The position numbers were made by a program, and so were the translations under genes. Shown here piece after piece: positions 16,452-24,908 of a stretch of 64,000 nt of DNA. Source of the stretch: Bacillus sp. NP157 (lineage in GTDB: Bacteria > Pseudomonadota > Gammaproteobacteria > Xanthomonadales > Rhodanobacteraceae); the NCBI GenBank assembly GCA_018889975.1, contig CP076546.1:4340501-4404500 (forward strand). The letters run 5' to 3'. The notes under the pieces were generated by a model, which was not told the DNA's origin, made no database searches, and worked only from the letters and a program-made list of their open reading frames with translations. Each line of letters begins with the position of its first letter. The first letter of the stretch is position 1.

Positions 16452-19400
16452 TTACTCGCCGATCGTCAGCAGCGAGGCATTGCCGCCGGCGGCCGTGGTG
16501 TTGATGGTGAGCGTACGCTCGCCGGCAAAACGCAGCAGGTAGTGCGGGCCGCCGGCCTTCGGGCCGGTGCCGGACAGGCCTTCGCCGCCGAACGGCTGCA
16601 CGCCGACCACCGCGCCGATCTGGTTGCGGTTGACGTAGCAGTTGCCGACCTTCGCATGCGACGAGATGTAGTCGATGGTGTCGTCGATGCGGCTGTGGAT
16701 GCCGAGGGTCAGGCCAAAGCCGGTGTCGTTGATCTGCTGGACGACCTTGGCGAGGTCGGCGCCCTTCCAGCGGATCACGTGCAGCACCGGGCCGAAGATC
16801 TCGCGGGTGAGCGTTTCCAGCGAAGGGATCTCGTACGCACGCGGCGCGAAGAAGGTGCCGTTGCCGGTCGCCTCCGGCAGCGCCACTTCGCCGATCTTCT
16901 TCGCTTCGCGGTCCATGCGCGCGGCGTGGTCGACGAGGATCTGGCGTGCGTCCTCGTCGATCACCGGGCCGACGTCGGTGGAGAGCAGGCCCGGGTCGCC
17001 GACCTTCAGCTCCGCCATCGCACCGGCGAGCATGCCGATCACCTTGTCGGCGATGTCCTCCTGCACGAACAGGATGCGCGCGGCCGAGCAACGCTGGCCG
17101 GCCGACTGGAACGCCGAGTTGATGACGTCCTTGACGATCTGTTCCGGCAGGGCCGACGAGTCAGCGATCATGGCGTTCTGGCCGCCGGTCTCGGCGATCA
17201 GTGCGGCGATCGGCGCGTTGCGGGCGGCGAGGGCACGGTTGATCGCCCAGGCGGTGTCGGTCGAGCCGGTGAAGGCCACGCCCGCCACGCGCTTGTCGCG
17301 GGTGAGGGCAGCGCCCACGGTCGCGCCGTCGCCCGGTAGGAACTGCAGCACGTCGGTCGGCACGCCGGCCGCGTGCAGCAGCTTCACAGCGGCATGGCCG
17401 ATCAGCGCGGTCTGCTCGGCGGGCTTGGCGATCACCGCGTTACCGGCGGCCAGCGCAGCGGCCACCTGGCCGAGGAAGATCGCCAGCGGGAAGTTCCACG
17501 GGCTGATGCAGACGAACACGCCGCGGCCATTGAGGAACAGCTGGTTGCTCTCGCCGGTGGGGCCCGGCAGCTGCTCGGGCTGGCCGAACAGGCGACGTGC
17601 CATCGTCGCGTAGTAACGCAGGAAGTCCGCGGCCTCGCGGATTTCCGCGATGGCGTCGGGCAGGCTCTTGCCGGCTTCGCGCACGCACATGGCGATGAAC
17701 TCGGCGCGGTTGTGCTCAAGCTGCTCGGCGGCGTGCTCGAGGATCGCGGCACGGCTGGCAGCCGGCAGGCGGTCCCAGGCCGGCTGTGCGGCGACGCCGG
17801 CGGCCAGGGCCTTGTCGACCATGGCTTCGGAAGCGTTCTCGACGCTGCCGATGATGCGGCGGCGATCCGACGGATCGGTCACTTCCTGCTTCGTACCGCC
17901 GGTGGCGCCACCGGCGACGAGCGGAGCGGCCGTCCACGGGCCGGAGTGACGGTTGACGGCGTCGGCGAGCTCGTTCAGCTCGTTGTCGTTTGCGAAGTTC
18001 ATGCCCATGGAGTTCTTCCGGAGTTCGCCGTAGAGATTGACCGGCAGGGGAATACGGGGGTGGGGAATGGAGCTGAAGGCACGCACGGTTTCGCACGGGT
18101 CGGCGACGAGGTCGCGTACCGGCACGCTTTCGTCGACCACGCGGTTGACGAAGCTCGTGTTCGCGCCGTTCTCGAGCAGGCGGCGGACCAGGTAAGGCAG
18201 CAGGTCTTCATGCGTGCCCACCGGCGCGTAGACGCGGCAGGGGACGTTGAGCTTGTCCTTGCCGATCACTTCCGCGTAGAGGTCCGCGCCCATGCCGTGC
18301 AGGCGCTGGTTCTCGTACGGACGGCCCTTGGCGATGTGGTGGATCGCGGCGATGGTGTGCGCGTTGTGCGTGGCGAACTGCGGGTAGACCAGGTCGCTGC
18401 CGGCGTTGAACAGGCGATGCGCACAGGCCAGGTAGCTGACGTCGGTGTTCGGCTTGCGCGTGTACACCGGGTAGCCCGACAGGCCATTCTCCTGGGCGCG
18501 CTTGATCTCGGCGTCCCAGTAGGCGCCCTTCACGAGGCGCACGAACCAGCGGCGGCCGGTGGCGCGAGCCTTTTCAACGACCCAGTCGATCACGAACGGG
18601 GCGCGCTTCTGGTAGCCCTGGATGACGATGCCGAGGCCGTTCCAGCCTTCCAGCGTGGGGTGGGCGAAGACGTCGCCGATGATGTCGAGCGACAGCTCCA
18701 GGCGATCGGTCTCTTCCGCGTCCACGGACAGCGCGATGCCGTTCTTGAACGCGAGCTGCGACAGTTCGAGCAGCTTGGCGCCCAGCTCGGCGCGCGCACG
18801 GGCGCGGTTGCCGATCTCGTAGCGCGGGTGCAGCGCCGACAGCTTCACCGAGATGGACGGCGCCTCGACGTTGCTCTTGAACGGGCCGCGGCTACCCAGC
18901 GCGTTGATCGCGTCGCGGTAGTCCTGCTGGTAGCGCTCGGCCGTGGCCTGGGTCAGCGCCGACTCGCCAAGCATGTCGTACGAGTAACGGTAGACCGAGT
19001 GTTCCTTCTCCTCGGAACGGTCCAGGGCTTCCTTGATCGTGCGTCCCATCACGAACTGGTGGCCCATGATCCGCATGGCCTGGCGCACGGCGAGGCGCAC
19101 CACCGGCTCGCCCGCGCGGCCAACCAGGCGGCGCAGGGCGGAGGTGAAGTCGTGGCGGGTGTCGTCGGCCAGGTTGACCAGGTGGCCGGTGAGCATCAGG
19201 CCCCAGGTCGAGGCGTTGACGAACACCGACTCGCTCTGGCCAAGGTGCTTCTTCCAGTCGGCGTCGCCAAGCTTGTCGCGGATCAGCTTGTCGGCCGTGG
19301 CCTTGTCGGGGATGCGCAGCAGGGCTTCGGCCACGCACATCAGCAGGACGCCTTCCTCGGAGGAAAGGTCGTACTGGCGCATGAAGGATTCGACGGCGCT

Positions 19401-19604
19401 CTGGTCCTTGGCGCGGGCGCGCACCCGGGTCACCAGGCCGGCGGCCACGTCGATGACGTGTTCGCGCTCGGTCGGCGGCAGGGTGGCCTGGGCCAGGAGG
19501 TCGTTGACGGCCTCGGTTTCGTCGCGCAGCCACGCGGCGGTGATACGCGCGCGCGCCGGCTCGGCACCGGTGGGGAGTTCGGGACTGAGGATGGACGGAT
19601 TCAC
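16452..19604 (-). CDS. putA: Bifunctional proline dehydrogenase / delta-1-pyrroline-5-carboxylate dehydrogenase
   Basis: 1050 aa. It oxidises proline to glutamate in two steps. The N-terminal PRODH domain includes SISVKLSALHPRYE, SVDAEETDRLELSLD and VRLVKGAYWDAE (FAD barrel). The C-terminal aldehyde dehydrogenase domain has ISPWNFPLAIF, AETGGQNAM (general-base Glu) and SAGQRCSAAR (nucleophilic Cys). There is no N-terminal ribbon-helix-helix, so it should not autoregulate as E. coli PutA does. GTG 19604 (VNPSILSPELP) was chosen because a -10-like TACAAT lies 30 bases upstream; a longer frame to 19676 would include that promoter. A strong terminator follows. Confidence 0.93.
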   Translation of the reverse strand: MNPSILSPELPTGAEPARARITAAWLRDETEAVNDLLAQATLPPTEREHVIDVAAGLVTRVRARAKDQSAVESFMRQYDLSSEEGVLLMCVAEALLRIPDKATADKLIRDKLGDADWKKHLGQSESVFVNASTWGLMLTGHLVNLADDTRHDFTSALRRLVGRAGEPVVRLAVRQAMRIMGHQFVMGRTIKEALDRSEEKEHSVYRYSYDMLGESALTQATAERYQQDYRDAINALGSRGPFKSNVEAPSISVKLSALHPRYEIGNRARARAELGAKLLELSQLAFKNGIALSVDAEETDRLELSLDIIGDVFAHPTLEGWNGLGIVIQGYQKRAPFVIDWVVEKARATGRRWFVRLVKGAYWDAEIKRAQENGLSGYPVYTRKPNTDVSYLACAHRLFNAGSDLVYPQFATHNAHTIAAIHHIAKGRPYENQRLHGMGADLYAEVIGKDKLNVPCRVYAPVGTHEDLLPYLVRRLLENGANTSFVNRVVDESVPVRDLVADPCETVRAFSSIPHPRIPLPVNLYGELRKNSMGMNFANDNELNELADAVNRHSGPWTAAPLVAGGATGGTKQEVTDPSDRRRIIGSVENASEAMVDKALAAGVAAQPAWDRLPAASRAAILEHAAEQLEHNRAEFIAMCVREAGKSLPDAIAEIREAADFLRYYATMARRLFGQPEQLPGPTGESNQLFLNGRGVFVCISPWNFPLAIFLGQVAAALAAGNAVIAKPAEQTALIGHAAVKLLHAAGVPTDVLQFLPGDGATVGAALTRDKRVAGVAFTGSTDTAWAINRALAARNAPIAALIAETGGQNAMIADSSALPEQIVKDVINSAFQSAGQRCSAARILFVQEDIADKVIGMLAGAMAELKVGDPGLLSTDVGPVIDEDARQILVDHAARMDREAKKIGEVALPEATGNGTFFAPRAYEIPSLETLTREIFGPVLHVIRWKGADLAKVVQQINDTGFGLTLGIHSRIDDTIDYISSHAKVGNCYVNRNQIGAVVGVQPFGGEGLSGTGPKAGGPHYLLRFAGERTLTINTTAAGGNASLLTIGE

Positions 19605-19633
19605 GGGGGCTACTGGGGACGGGGAGACCGCCC

Positions 19634-19639
19634 ATTGTA
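19634..19639 (-). promoter_or_regulatory. -10-like box of putA
   Basis: The minus strand reads TACAAT, placing a start of transcription near 19627 and a leader of about 23 bases before the GTG at 19604. The -35 region is weak, as expected for an activated promoter. Confidence 0.4.
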
Positions 19640-19694
19640 AGGGAGGGCGGGGGTTCTTGCGTGGTGCGCTGCGCAAGGAGCCGGAAAGAAAAGT

Positions 19695-19793
19695 GCGTAT
19701 CGGGTACCGGGTACCGGGTGAAGATCAAGGGCACGCTAACGTACTCTCGTGCCTGGCTTTTACCCGTTACTCTCAACCCGTTACCCGATACGC
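19695..19793. repeat. Nested inverted repeat between putA and the cox operon
   Basis: Perfect 12-bp outer arms GCGTATCGGGTA (19695-19706) and TACCCGATACGC (19782-19793) enclose about 75 bases. Inside are tandem CGGGTA/CCGTTA-type units and a 6-bp inner inverted repeat (19730-19735 with 19748-19753). The element fills the divergent intergenic region and may be a mobile palindromic repeat or a regulatory structure. Confidence 0.75.
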
Positions 19794-19874
19794 TCCTCCC
19801 CCTTGCTGCCCCTGTCCTTGCCGCATCCGGCAGGCCGCCCTATGATCCCAACGTTCCAGGCACGCCGGATTCCC

Positions 19875-20357
19875 ATGTTCGTGCTTCGACCGACCGTCGC
19901 GGGTCAACCGCGCGTGTTGTGGCTTCGGCCCAATCGCGCGCTGGACAAGCGCGGCCTGCGTCGACTGATCATGGGGCTGGCGGCGATGGCCCTGGCGGTC
20001 GCGGCGCTCAGTGCGTGGCAGGGGAATGTCTTCGTCCCCCTCTTCGCGCTGATCGAGGCGTTCGTCGTGGGGTTCGCGCTTGGCGCGGCCTGGCGGGCCG
20101 GCGACAGGGGTGAACGCATTGCCATTGACCTGGATACGCTGGAGGTAAGGACGCTGCCGGGTCGACGGGTGTCCCATTTCCAGACATATTGGGTACGGAT
20201 CAGGCTGGCGCCGGGGGAAGGCCGCCAGCGGCTTTTGATTACATCGCACGGCAATCAGCTGGAAATCGGCGCCTTCCTTGGGGAAGAGGAACGGGTCGAG
20301 GTGTCAAGGAAACTCATGGTGCTTCTGTCCGAAGTCATGGATCAGTCGCGCAGGTAG
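19875..20357 (+). CDS. DUF2244 membrane protein heading the cox operon
   Basis: 160 aa. A short N-terminal region (MFVLRPTVAGQPRVLWLRPN) is followed by two adjacent transmembrane helices (GLAAMALAVAALSAW and LFALIEAFVVGFALGAA) and a soluble C-terminal domain with the strand-rich RIAIDLDTLEVRTLPGRR. This layout matches DUF2244 proteins that commonly sit beside cytochrome oxidase genes in proteobacteria; their role is unknown. It ends 20 bases before coxB and is probably cotranscribed. An in-frame ATG at 19842 is a less likely start. Confidence 0.8.
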   Translation: MFVLRPTVAGQPRVLWLRPNRALDKRGLRRLIMGLAAMALAVAALSAWQGNVFVPLFALIEAFVVGFALGAAWRAGDRGERIAIDLDTLEVRTLPGRRVSHFQTYWVRIRLAPGEGRQRLLITSHGNQLEIGAFLGEEERVEVSRKLMVLLSEVMDQSRR

Positions 20358-20376
20358 GTTCATCAAAGGTGCAAAC

Positions 20377-21279
20377 ATGACATCTGGCGGCATCGGACGA
20401 TTGGTTTCGGCGTGGACGGCAGGCGGGCTCCTGGCCCTGGTGAACGGAGTGGCCATGGCCAACCCGGAACCCGACCAGCTCAACATGACCAAGGGTGTCA
20501 GCGAGTGGTCGCCCTACGGCATGCACATGGTGGCGCTGTGGGTCTGCGTCGTCATCGGCATCGTGGTGTTCGGCGCCATGTTCGTGGCGATGTTCCGCTT
20601 TCGTAAGTCCCGCGGCGCCGTCGCCGAGAAGTGGACGCACAGCACGAAGCTGGAAATCGTCTGGACCGTCATCCCGGTCATCATCCTCATCTTCCTGGCC
20701 AAGCTCGCCACCGGCGGCCTGACCTCGTTCGCCGACACCACCGGCTCGGAAATGACCGTCAAGGTCACCGGCTACCAGTGGAAGTGGCGCTACGACTACG
20801 TTGAGTACAAGGGCAAGCCGGTCGACCGCGTGGGCTTCATGTCCAAGCTGGAAGAGAGCTCCGACCGCACCCGCCAGCTCAAGTCCAACCTCGACCCGGA
20901 CAAGATCCAGGTCGACGGCTACAAGACCTACCTGCTCGACGTGGACAAACCCCTCGTCGTGCCCGTGGGGGTCAAGATCCGCTTCGTGATCGTCGGCGGC
21001 GACGTCATCCACTCCTGGTGGGTGCCGGCGCTGGGCTGGAAGATGGATGCCATCCCGGGCATCGCGAACTCGGCGTGGACCAACATCAAGGAACCAGGCG
21101 TCTACCGCGGCCAGTGTGCTGAGCTCTGCGGCCAGGACCATGGCTTCATGCCCATCGTGGTGAAGGCCGTGCCCAAGGCTGAATTCGAGCAGTGGCTGGC
21201 CACCCAGGAAGACGAGGCGAAGGTGCAGAAGGCCGCCCAGACCGCCCAGACCCCATCCGCCACGGCCCCCCAGGGCTGA
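20377..21279 (+). CDS. coxB: Cytochrome c oxidase subunit II
   Basis: 300 aa. A signal/anchor region, two membrane helices (VALWVCVVIGIVVFG and VIPVIILIFLAKLA) and a periplasmic cupredoxin domain holding the CuA centre: IHSWWVPALG (His) and GQCAELCGQDHGFM (two Cys, His, Met). VTGYQWKWRYDY is the aromatic electron-entry segment. It accepts electrons from cytochrome c and passes them to heme a. There is no fused cytochrome c domain at the C-terminus, only a Gln/Ala-rich tail. AAAGGTG precedes the ATG. It is the second gene of the oxidase operon. Confidence 0.95.
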   Translation: MTSGGIGRLVSAWTAGGLLALVNGVAMANPEPDQLNMTKGVSEWSPYGMHMVALWVCVVIGIVVFGAMFVAMFRFRKSRGAVAEKWTHSTKLEIVWTVIPVIILIFLAKLATGGLTSFADTTGSEMTVKVTGYQWKWRYDYVEYKGKPVDRVGFMSKLEESSDRTRQLKSNLDPDKIQVDGYKTYLLDVDKPLVVPVGVKIRFVIVGGDVIHSWWVPALGWKMDAIPGIANSAWTNIKEPGVYRGQCAELCGQDHGFMPIVVKAVPKAEFEQWLATQEDEAKVQKAAQTAQTPSATAPQG

Positions 21280-21313
21280 ATCCGTCCAAGTCTTAGGTAG
21301 AGGTGCAAGGCCC

Positions 21314-22927
21314 ATGGCGCACGAAGCCACCCACGACCACCACGATCACCATGGAGCGCCCCAGGGGTTCTTCCAGCGGTGGGTGATGTCCACCAACCAC
21401 AAGGACATCGGTACGCTTTACCTGGTGTTCGCCCTGCTGATGTTCTTCATCGGCGGTGCGTTCGCGATGGTCATCCGCGCGGAGCTGTTCAAGCCGGGCA
21501 TGCAGCTGGTGCAGCCGTATTTCTTCAATGAAATGACGACGATGCACGCGCTGGTGATGATCTTCGGCGCGATCATGCCCTCCTTCGTGGGCCTGGCGAA
21601 CTGGATGATCCCGCTCATGGTCGGCGCGCCGGACATGGCCCTGCCGCGCATGAACAACCTGTCGTTCTGGATCATGCCGTTCGCGTTCACGCTGCTGCTG
21701 AGCACGCTGTTCATGCCGGGTGGCGGTCCCGCCGGCGGCTGGACGATGTACCCGCCGCTGTCGCTGCAGGGCGAGTCGATCGCCTACGTGGTGTTCGCCG
21801 TCCACCTGATGGGCATCAGCTCGATCATGGGCGCGATCAACATCATCGCCACCATCCTCAACATGCGTGCCCCGGGCATGGACCTGTTGAAGATGCCGGT
21901 GTTCGTGTGGAGCTGGCTGATCACCGCCTTCCTGCTGATCGCGGTGATGCCGGTGCTGGCGGGCGCGGTGACGATGTTGCTCACCGACAAGTACTTCCAC
22001 ACCAACTTCTTCAATGCCGCCGGCGGCGGTGATCCGGTCCTGTACCAGCACATCTTCTGGTTCTTCGGGCACCCCGAGGTCTACATCATGATCCTGCCGG
22101 CGTTCGGGATCATCTCGGAGATCATCCCGACCTTCGCCCGCAAGCCGATCTTCGGCTACAAGGCGATGGTGTTCGCGATCGCCTCCATCGCGTTCCTCTC
22201 GTTCATCGTCTGGGCCCACCACATGTTCGCCGTGGGCCTGCCGATGGGTGCGGAGATCTTCTTCATGTACGCCACCATGCTCATCGCGGTGCCGACGGGC
22301 GTGAAGGTGTTCAACTGGGTTAGCACGATGTGGGGCGGCTCGATGACCTTCGAGACGCCGATGCTGTTCTCCATCGCGTTCGTCATCCTGTTCACCATCG
22401 GCGGCTTCTCCGGCCTGATGCTGGCGCTGGCCCCGGCCGACTTCCAGTACCACGACACCTACTTCGTGGTGGCGCACTTCCACTACGTGCTGGTGACCGG
22501 CGCCGCGTTCTCGATCATGGCTGCCGCGTATTACTGGCTGCCGAAGTGGTCGGGCAACATGTACAGCGAGACCTGGGGCAAGATCCATTTCTGGTCCAGC
22601 GTCATCTCGGTCAACGTGCTGTTCTTCCCGCAGCACTTCCTTGGCCTGGCCGGCATGCCCCGACGCATCCCGGACTACAACGTGGCCTTCGCCAACTTCA
22701 ACATGATCAGTTCGATCGGCGGCTTCTGGTTCGGCGCCTCGCAGCTGATCTTCCTGGCGGTGGTGGTGCACTGCGTGTACTTCTCCAAGAAGAAGGCCGC
22801 GGACCGTTCGTGGGAAGGCGCCAAGGGCCTGGAGTGGACGGTGCCGTCGCCGGCTCCGCACCACACCTTCGACGTGCCGCCGGTCATCCACGATGACGAG
22901 CTGGCGCACGGCAACACGGATCATTGA
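21314..22927 (+). CDS. coxA: Cytochrome c oxidase subunit I
   Basis: 537 aa with twelve expected membrane helices, the catalytic subunit of the aa3-type oxidase. Heme a ligand His is in TTMHALVMIFG. The CuB/Tyr cross-link motif is WFFGHPEVYIMILP. The His pair is in VWAHHMFAVG. The heme a3 and a ligands are in VVAHFHYVL. The N-terminus is His-rich (HEATHDHHDHHG), a possible metal-handling tag. The K and D channel residues appear conserved, indicating an A-type proton-pumping oxidase. It follows coxB by 34 bases. Confidence 0.97.
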   Translation: MAHEATHDHHDHHGAPQGFFQRWVMSTNHKDIGTLYLVFALLMFFIGGAFAMVIRAELFKPGMQLVQPYFFNEMTTMHALVMIFGAIMPSFVGLANWMIPLMVGAPDMALPRMNNLSFWIMPFAFTLLLSTLFMPGGGPAGGWTMYPPLSLQGESIAYVVFAVHLMGISSIMGAINIIATILNMRAPGMDLLKMPVFVWSWLITAFLLIAVMPVLAGAVTMLLTDKYFHTNFFNAAGGGDPVLYQHIFWFFGHPEVYIMILPAFGIISEIIPTFARKPIFGYKAMVFAIASIAFLSFIVWAHHMFAVGLPMGAEIFFMYATMLIAVPTGVKVFNWVSTMWGGSMTFETPMLFSIAFVILFTIGGFSGLMLALAPADFQYHDTYFVVAHFHYVLVTGAAFSIMAAAYYWLPKWSGNMYSETWGKIHFWSSVISVNVLFFPQHFLGLAGMPRRIPDYNVAFANFNMISSIGGFWFGASQLIFLAVVVHCVYFSKKKAADRSWEGAKGLEWTVPSPAPHHTFDVPPVIHDDELAHGNTDH

Positions 22928-22930
22928 TCG

Positions 22931-23056
22931 ATGAATGCGGCGATCGACAACCAGGTGGATGAACGGCGCAAGCGCGCCCGCCGTACCGCGATGATCGCGG
23001 GCGGGGTGGCCATCGCCATCTTCGTCGTGTCGATCCTGCAGATGTTGAAGCTGTAA
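22931..23056 (+). CDS. Small single-pass membrane protein between coxA and coxC
   Basis: A 41-residue ORF starting MNAAIDNQVDERRKRARRT, with a basic stretch and one helix (AMIAGGVAIAIFVVSILQML). It starts 3 bases after the coxA stop. Many proteobacteria have a protein of this size and topology here, annotated as a cytochrome oxidase small assembly protein; I infer a similar role. In relatives a cox11/ctaG copper chaperone gene usually follows, but here coxC starts after 32 bases. Confidence 0.72.
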   Translation: MNAAIDNQVDERRKRARRTAMIAGGVAIAIFVVSILQMLKL

Positions 23057-23088
23057 CGGCCAACAAGCGACTTCCACGGGAAACCAGC

Positions 23089-23979
23089 ATGGGTCACCAG
23101 CAACAAGACGCTTACTACGTACCGAGCAAGAGCCAGTGGCCGATCGTCGCCGCCATCTCCATGTTCGTCACCGTGTTCGGTGCAGCGCACTGGCTCAATG
23201 CCGAGCCCGGCGACGCCGGCTTTGGCAAGACCGTGTTCACGGTCGGCATCGTGATGATCCTGGGCATGTTCTTCGGCTGGTTCCGCTCGGTGATCCACGA
23301 GTCGATGGCCGGTAGCTACAACGAGCAGGTCGATCGCTCGTTCCGCATGGGCATGATGTGGTTCATCTTCTCGGAAGTGATGTTCTTCGGGGCCTTCTTC
23401 GGTGCGCTGTTCTACGCGCGCATCTTCTCGGTGCCCTGGCTGGGCGGCGAAGGCCACGGCGTGCTCACCCACCAGTTCGTGTGGGAGGGCTACAACGCGG
23501 CCTGGGGCGCATCGGGTGGCGGCGGTCCCGCCAATGTCGGCGGTTCGTTCCAGACCATCGCCGCGTGGGGCCTGCCCCTGCTCAATACGCTGATCCTGCT
23601 GTCGTCGGGCGTGACCATCACCATCGCGCACCATGCGCTGAAGGCGGGCCACCGCAAGGCGCTGTTGATCGGCCTTGGTGCCACCGTGTTGCTGGGCTGC
23701 ACCTTCCTGTTCTGCCAGGCGCACGAATACGCCGAGGCGTACGAGCACTTCAACCTGACGCTGGGTAGCGGCGTCTACGGCGCCACCTTCTTCATGCTGA
23801 CCGGCTTCCACGGCATGCACGTGACGCTCGGCACCATCATGCTGGCGATCATCTGGCTGCGTTGCGCCAAGGGCCACTTCACCAAGGACGACCACTTCGG
23901 CTTCGAAGCCGTGGCGTGGTACTGGCACTTCGTCGACGTGGTGTGGCTGGCGTTGTTCTTGTTCGTCTACGTGCTCTGA
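23089..23979 (+). CDS. coxC: Cytochrome c oxidase subunit III
   Basis: 296 aa with seven expected helices, e.g. VAAISMFVTVFGAAHWL and MGMMWFIFSEVMFFGAFFGALFYAR, the conserved SEVMFF segment. HEYAEAYEHF and TGFHGMHVTLG are further family motifs, and the C-terminus is WYWHFVDVVWLALFLFVYVL. The subunit stabilises subunit I and its proton uptake path. It is the last gene before a strong terminator, so the assembly genes further right have their own promoter. Confidence 0.95.
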   Translation: MGHQQQDAYYVPSKSQWPIVAAISMFVTVFGAAHWLNAEPGDAGFGKTVFTVGIVMILGMFFGWFRSVIHESMAGSYNEQVDRSFRMGMMWFIFSEVMFFGAFFGALFYARIFSVPWLGGEGHGVLTHQFVWEGYNAAWGASGGGGPANVGGSFQTIAAWGLPLLNTLILLSSGVTITIAHHALKAGHRKALLIGLGATVLLGCTFLFCQAHEYAEAYEHFNLTLGSGVYGATFFMLTGFHGMHVTLGTIMLAIIWLRCAKGHFTKDDHFGFEAVAWYWHFVDVVWLALFLFVYVL

Positions 23980-23988
23980 GTCGCCAGG

Positions 23989-24013
23989 AAGCCCGCCGCA
24001 AGGCGGGCTTTTT
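23989..24013 (+). terminator. Rho-independent terminator of the cox operon
   Basis: Stem AAGCCCGCC (23989-23997) pairs with GGCGGGCTT (24002-24010) around a GCAA loop and runs into five T. A further 165 bases to the toxin-antitoxin promoter hold nothing I recognise. Confidence 0.92.
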
Positions 24014-24180
24014 GCATAAGGCGGGCCGCGTCCGCCGACCCTGTTTCAGCGCGGGCCTACGTTACGTGGCGTCGATGAACGACTGTGGCGTAGCGAGCAT
24101 CCGGGAATCCTTGGAGGCACCGACTCATCCCGAGTCCTGCACCGAGGCAAGCTGATGTATCCGTCCAAAATCATTCGAGG

Positions 24181-24212
24181 TACGCCGTTGACGTATGTAC
24201 GTCAATGGCGTA
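24181..24212. promoter_or_regulatory. 32-bp palindromic operator of the RelE/HTH toxin-antitoxin module
   Basis: Arms TACGCC/GGCGTA and TTGACGTA/TACGTCAA surround a TG centre, with one mismatched pair (24187/24206). The site covers the -35 box and reaches the -10 of the toxin promoter. The HTH antitoxin or its complex with toxin is the expected ligand (family knowledge). Confidence 0.8.
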
Positions 24213-24216
24213 TGTT
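24188..24216 (+). promoter_or_regulatory. Sigma-70 promoter of the toxin-antitoxin module
   Basis: TTGACG at 24188-24193, 17 bases, then TATGTT at 24211-24216. The expected start of transcription, about 24223, coincides with the toxin GTG, so the message may be leaderless. Confidence 0.7.
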
Positions 24217-24222
24217 TGCGCC

Positions 24223-24546
24223 GTGATCTTCGTAGAGACCCCGTCGTTCACGCGACGGGTGAAAGAACTGCTTTGCGATGACGATCTTCGGCGCCTGCAG
24301 GCGTTTCTCGCGGAAAATCCCACCGCTGGCGACGTGATCGAAGGCACCGGAGGCCTCCGGAAAATTCGCGCGGCCATGGCGAGCCGAGGCAAGAGTGCTG
24401 GGGCGCGGGTTATCTATTACCACTTCGCGTCGCTTGCTCGCATCGCCATGTTGATGATTTATCCAAAGAACGAACGAGACAACCTCACCCACGACCAGCG
24501 CGCGGCCTTGCGCCAGGTTGTTGAACACTGGAGACATCCACCATGA
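24223..24546 (+). CDS. RelE/HigB-family toxin (mRNA interferase)
   Basis: 107 aa starting at GTG: MIFVETPSFTRRVKELL, which matches the usual N-terminus of RelE-like toxins paired with NadS-type antitoxins. TAGDVIEGTGGLRKIR, GARVIYYHF and MLMIYPKNERDNLTHDQ are family motifs, with the basic residues expected to contact RNA. These toxins cleave mRNA on the ribosome. An ATG at 24205 would add six residues but lies inside the operator palindrome and is not like the family. The stop overlaps the antitoxin start (ATGA), giving toxin-first order as in higBA. Confidence 0.88.
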   Translation: MIFVETPSFTRRVKELLCDDDLRRLQAFLAENPTAGDVIEGTGGLRKIRAAMASRGKSAGARVIYYHFASLARIAMLMIYPKNERDNLTHDQRAALRQVVEHWRHPP

Positions 24547-24830
24547 CGACCTTTTTCGACGAGCTCCTCGAAAGCGTCCAGCAGATGGACGAGATCCACC
24601 GCGGCAAGCGCGCGCCGTCGCGTGAGTTCCATGTCGATCCGGCCACGATCAAGGCGATCCGCGATGAAACGGGGCTTTCCCAGCAGAACTTCGCCCGGGT
24701 GCTCGACGTCGACGTCGGCACCCTGAGGAATTGGGAGCAGGGGCGGCGTGAGCCGACGGGGCCGGCGCGGGCGTTGTTGCGGGCTATTCGGAATGATCCG
24801 AAGAATGTCCTGGCGGCGCTGGTGGGGTGA
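24543..24830 (+). CDS. HTH (Xre/NadS-type) antitoxin
   Basis: 95 aa. The N-terminal arm MTTFFDELLESVQQMDEIHRG probably contacts the toxin. A Cro/C1-type helix-turn-helix follows at about residues 40-80, with IRDETGLSQQNFARVLDVD and GTLRNWEQGRREP, the recognition-helix region of NadS antitoxins. It should neutralise the RelE toxin and repress at the palindrome at 24181-24212. Translation is coupled to the toxin (ATGA), with GGAG 9 bases before its ATG. A REP element follows the stop. Confidence 0.88.
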   Translation: MTTFFDELLESVQQMDEIHRGKRAPSREFHVDPATIKAIRDETGLSQQNFARVLDVDVGTLRNWEQGRREPTGPARALLRAIRNDPKNVLAALVG

Positions 24831-24835
24831 GAGGG

Positions 24836-24859
24836 TCGCGCGCGGGCGCGCTCCTACAG
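24836..24859 (-). repeat. REP element copy 2
   Basis: The same 24-bp palindrome as at 10025, with one arm base changed (CCCGCG centre). It lies between the antitoxin gene and the DUF2909 gene and touches neither stop codon. Confidence 0.9.
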
Positions 24860-24908
24860 GGGGCGGCACCGATTGCCGCACCGTACCTTGGTGGCTGGCG
24901 GGGGCGGG

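Noticed and set aside
17373-19640. 755-codon open frame antisense to putA
   Set aside because: PutA motifs on the other strand are complete; the antisense product matches nothing.
19605-19676. Upstream extension of putA to an ATG at 19676
   Set aside because: It would place the -10-like TACAAT inside the coding region and adds a Pro/Arg-rich stretch unlike PutA.
21293-23077. 594-codon open frame antisense to coxA
   Set aside because: Shadow frame: the sequence is His/Arg/Asp-rich with no membrane pattern, while the plus strand encodes full CoxA.
24075-24155. 26-codon ORF between coxC terminator and toxin promoter
   Set aside because: No ribosome site and no conserved pattern; judged chance.
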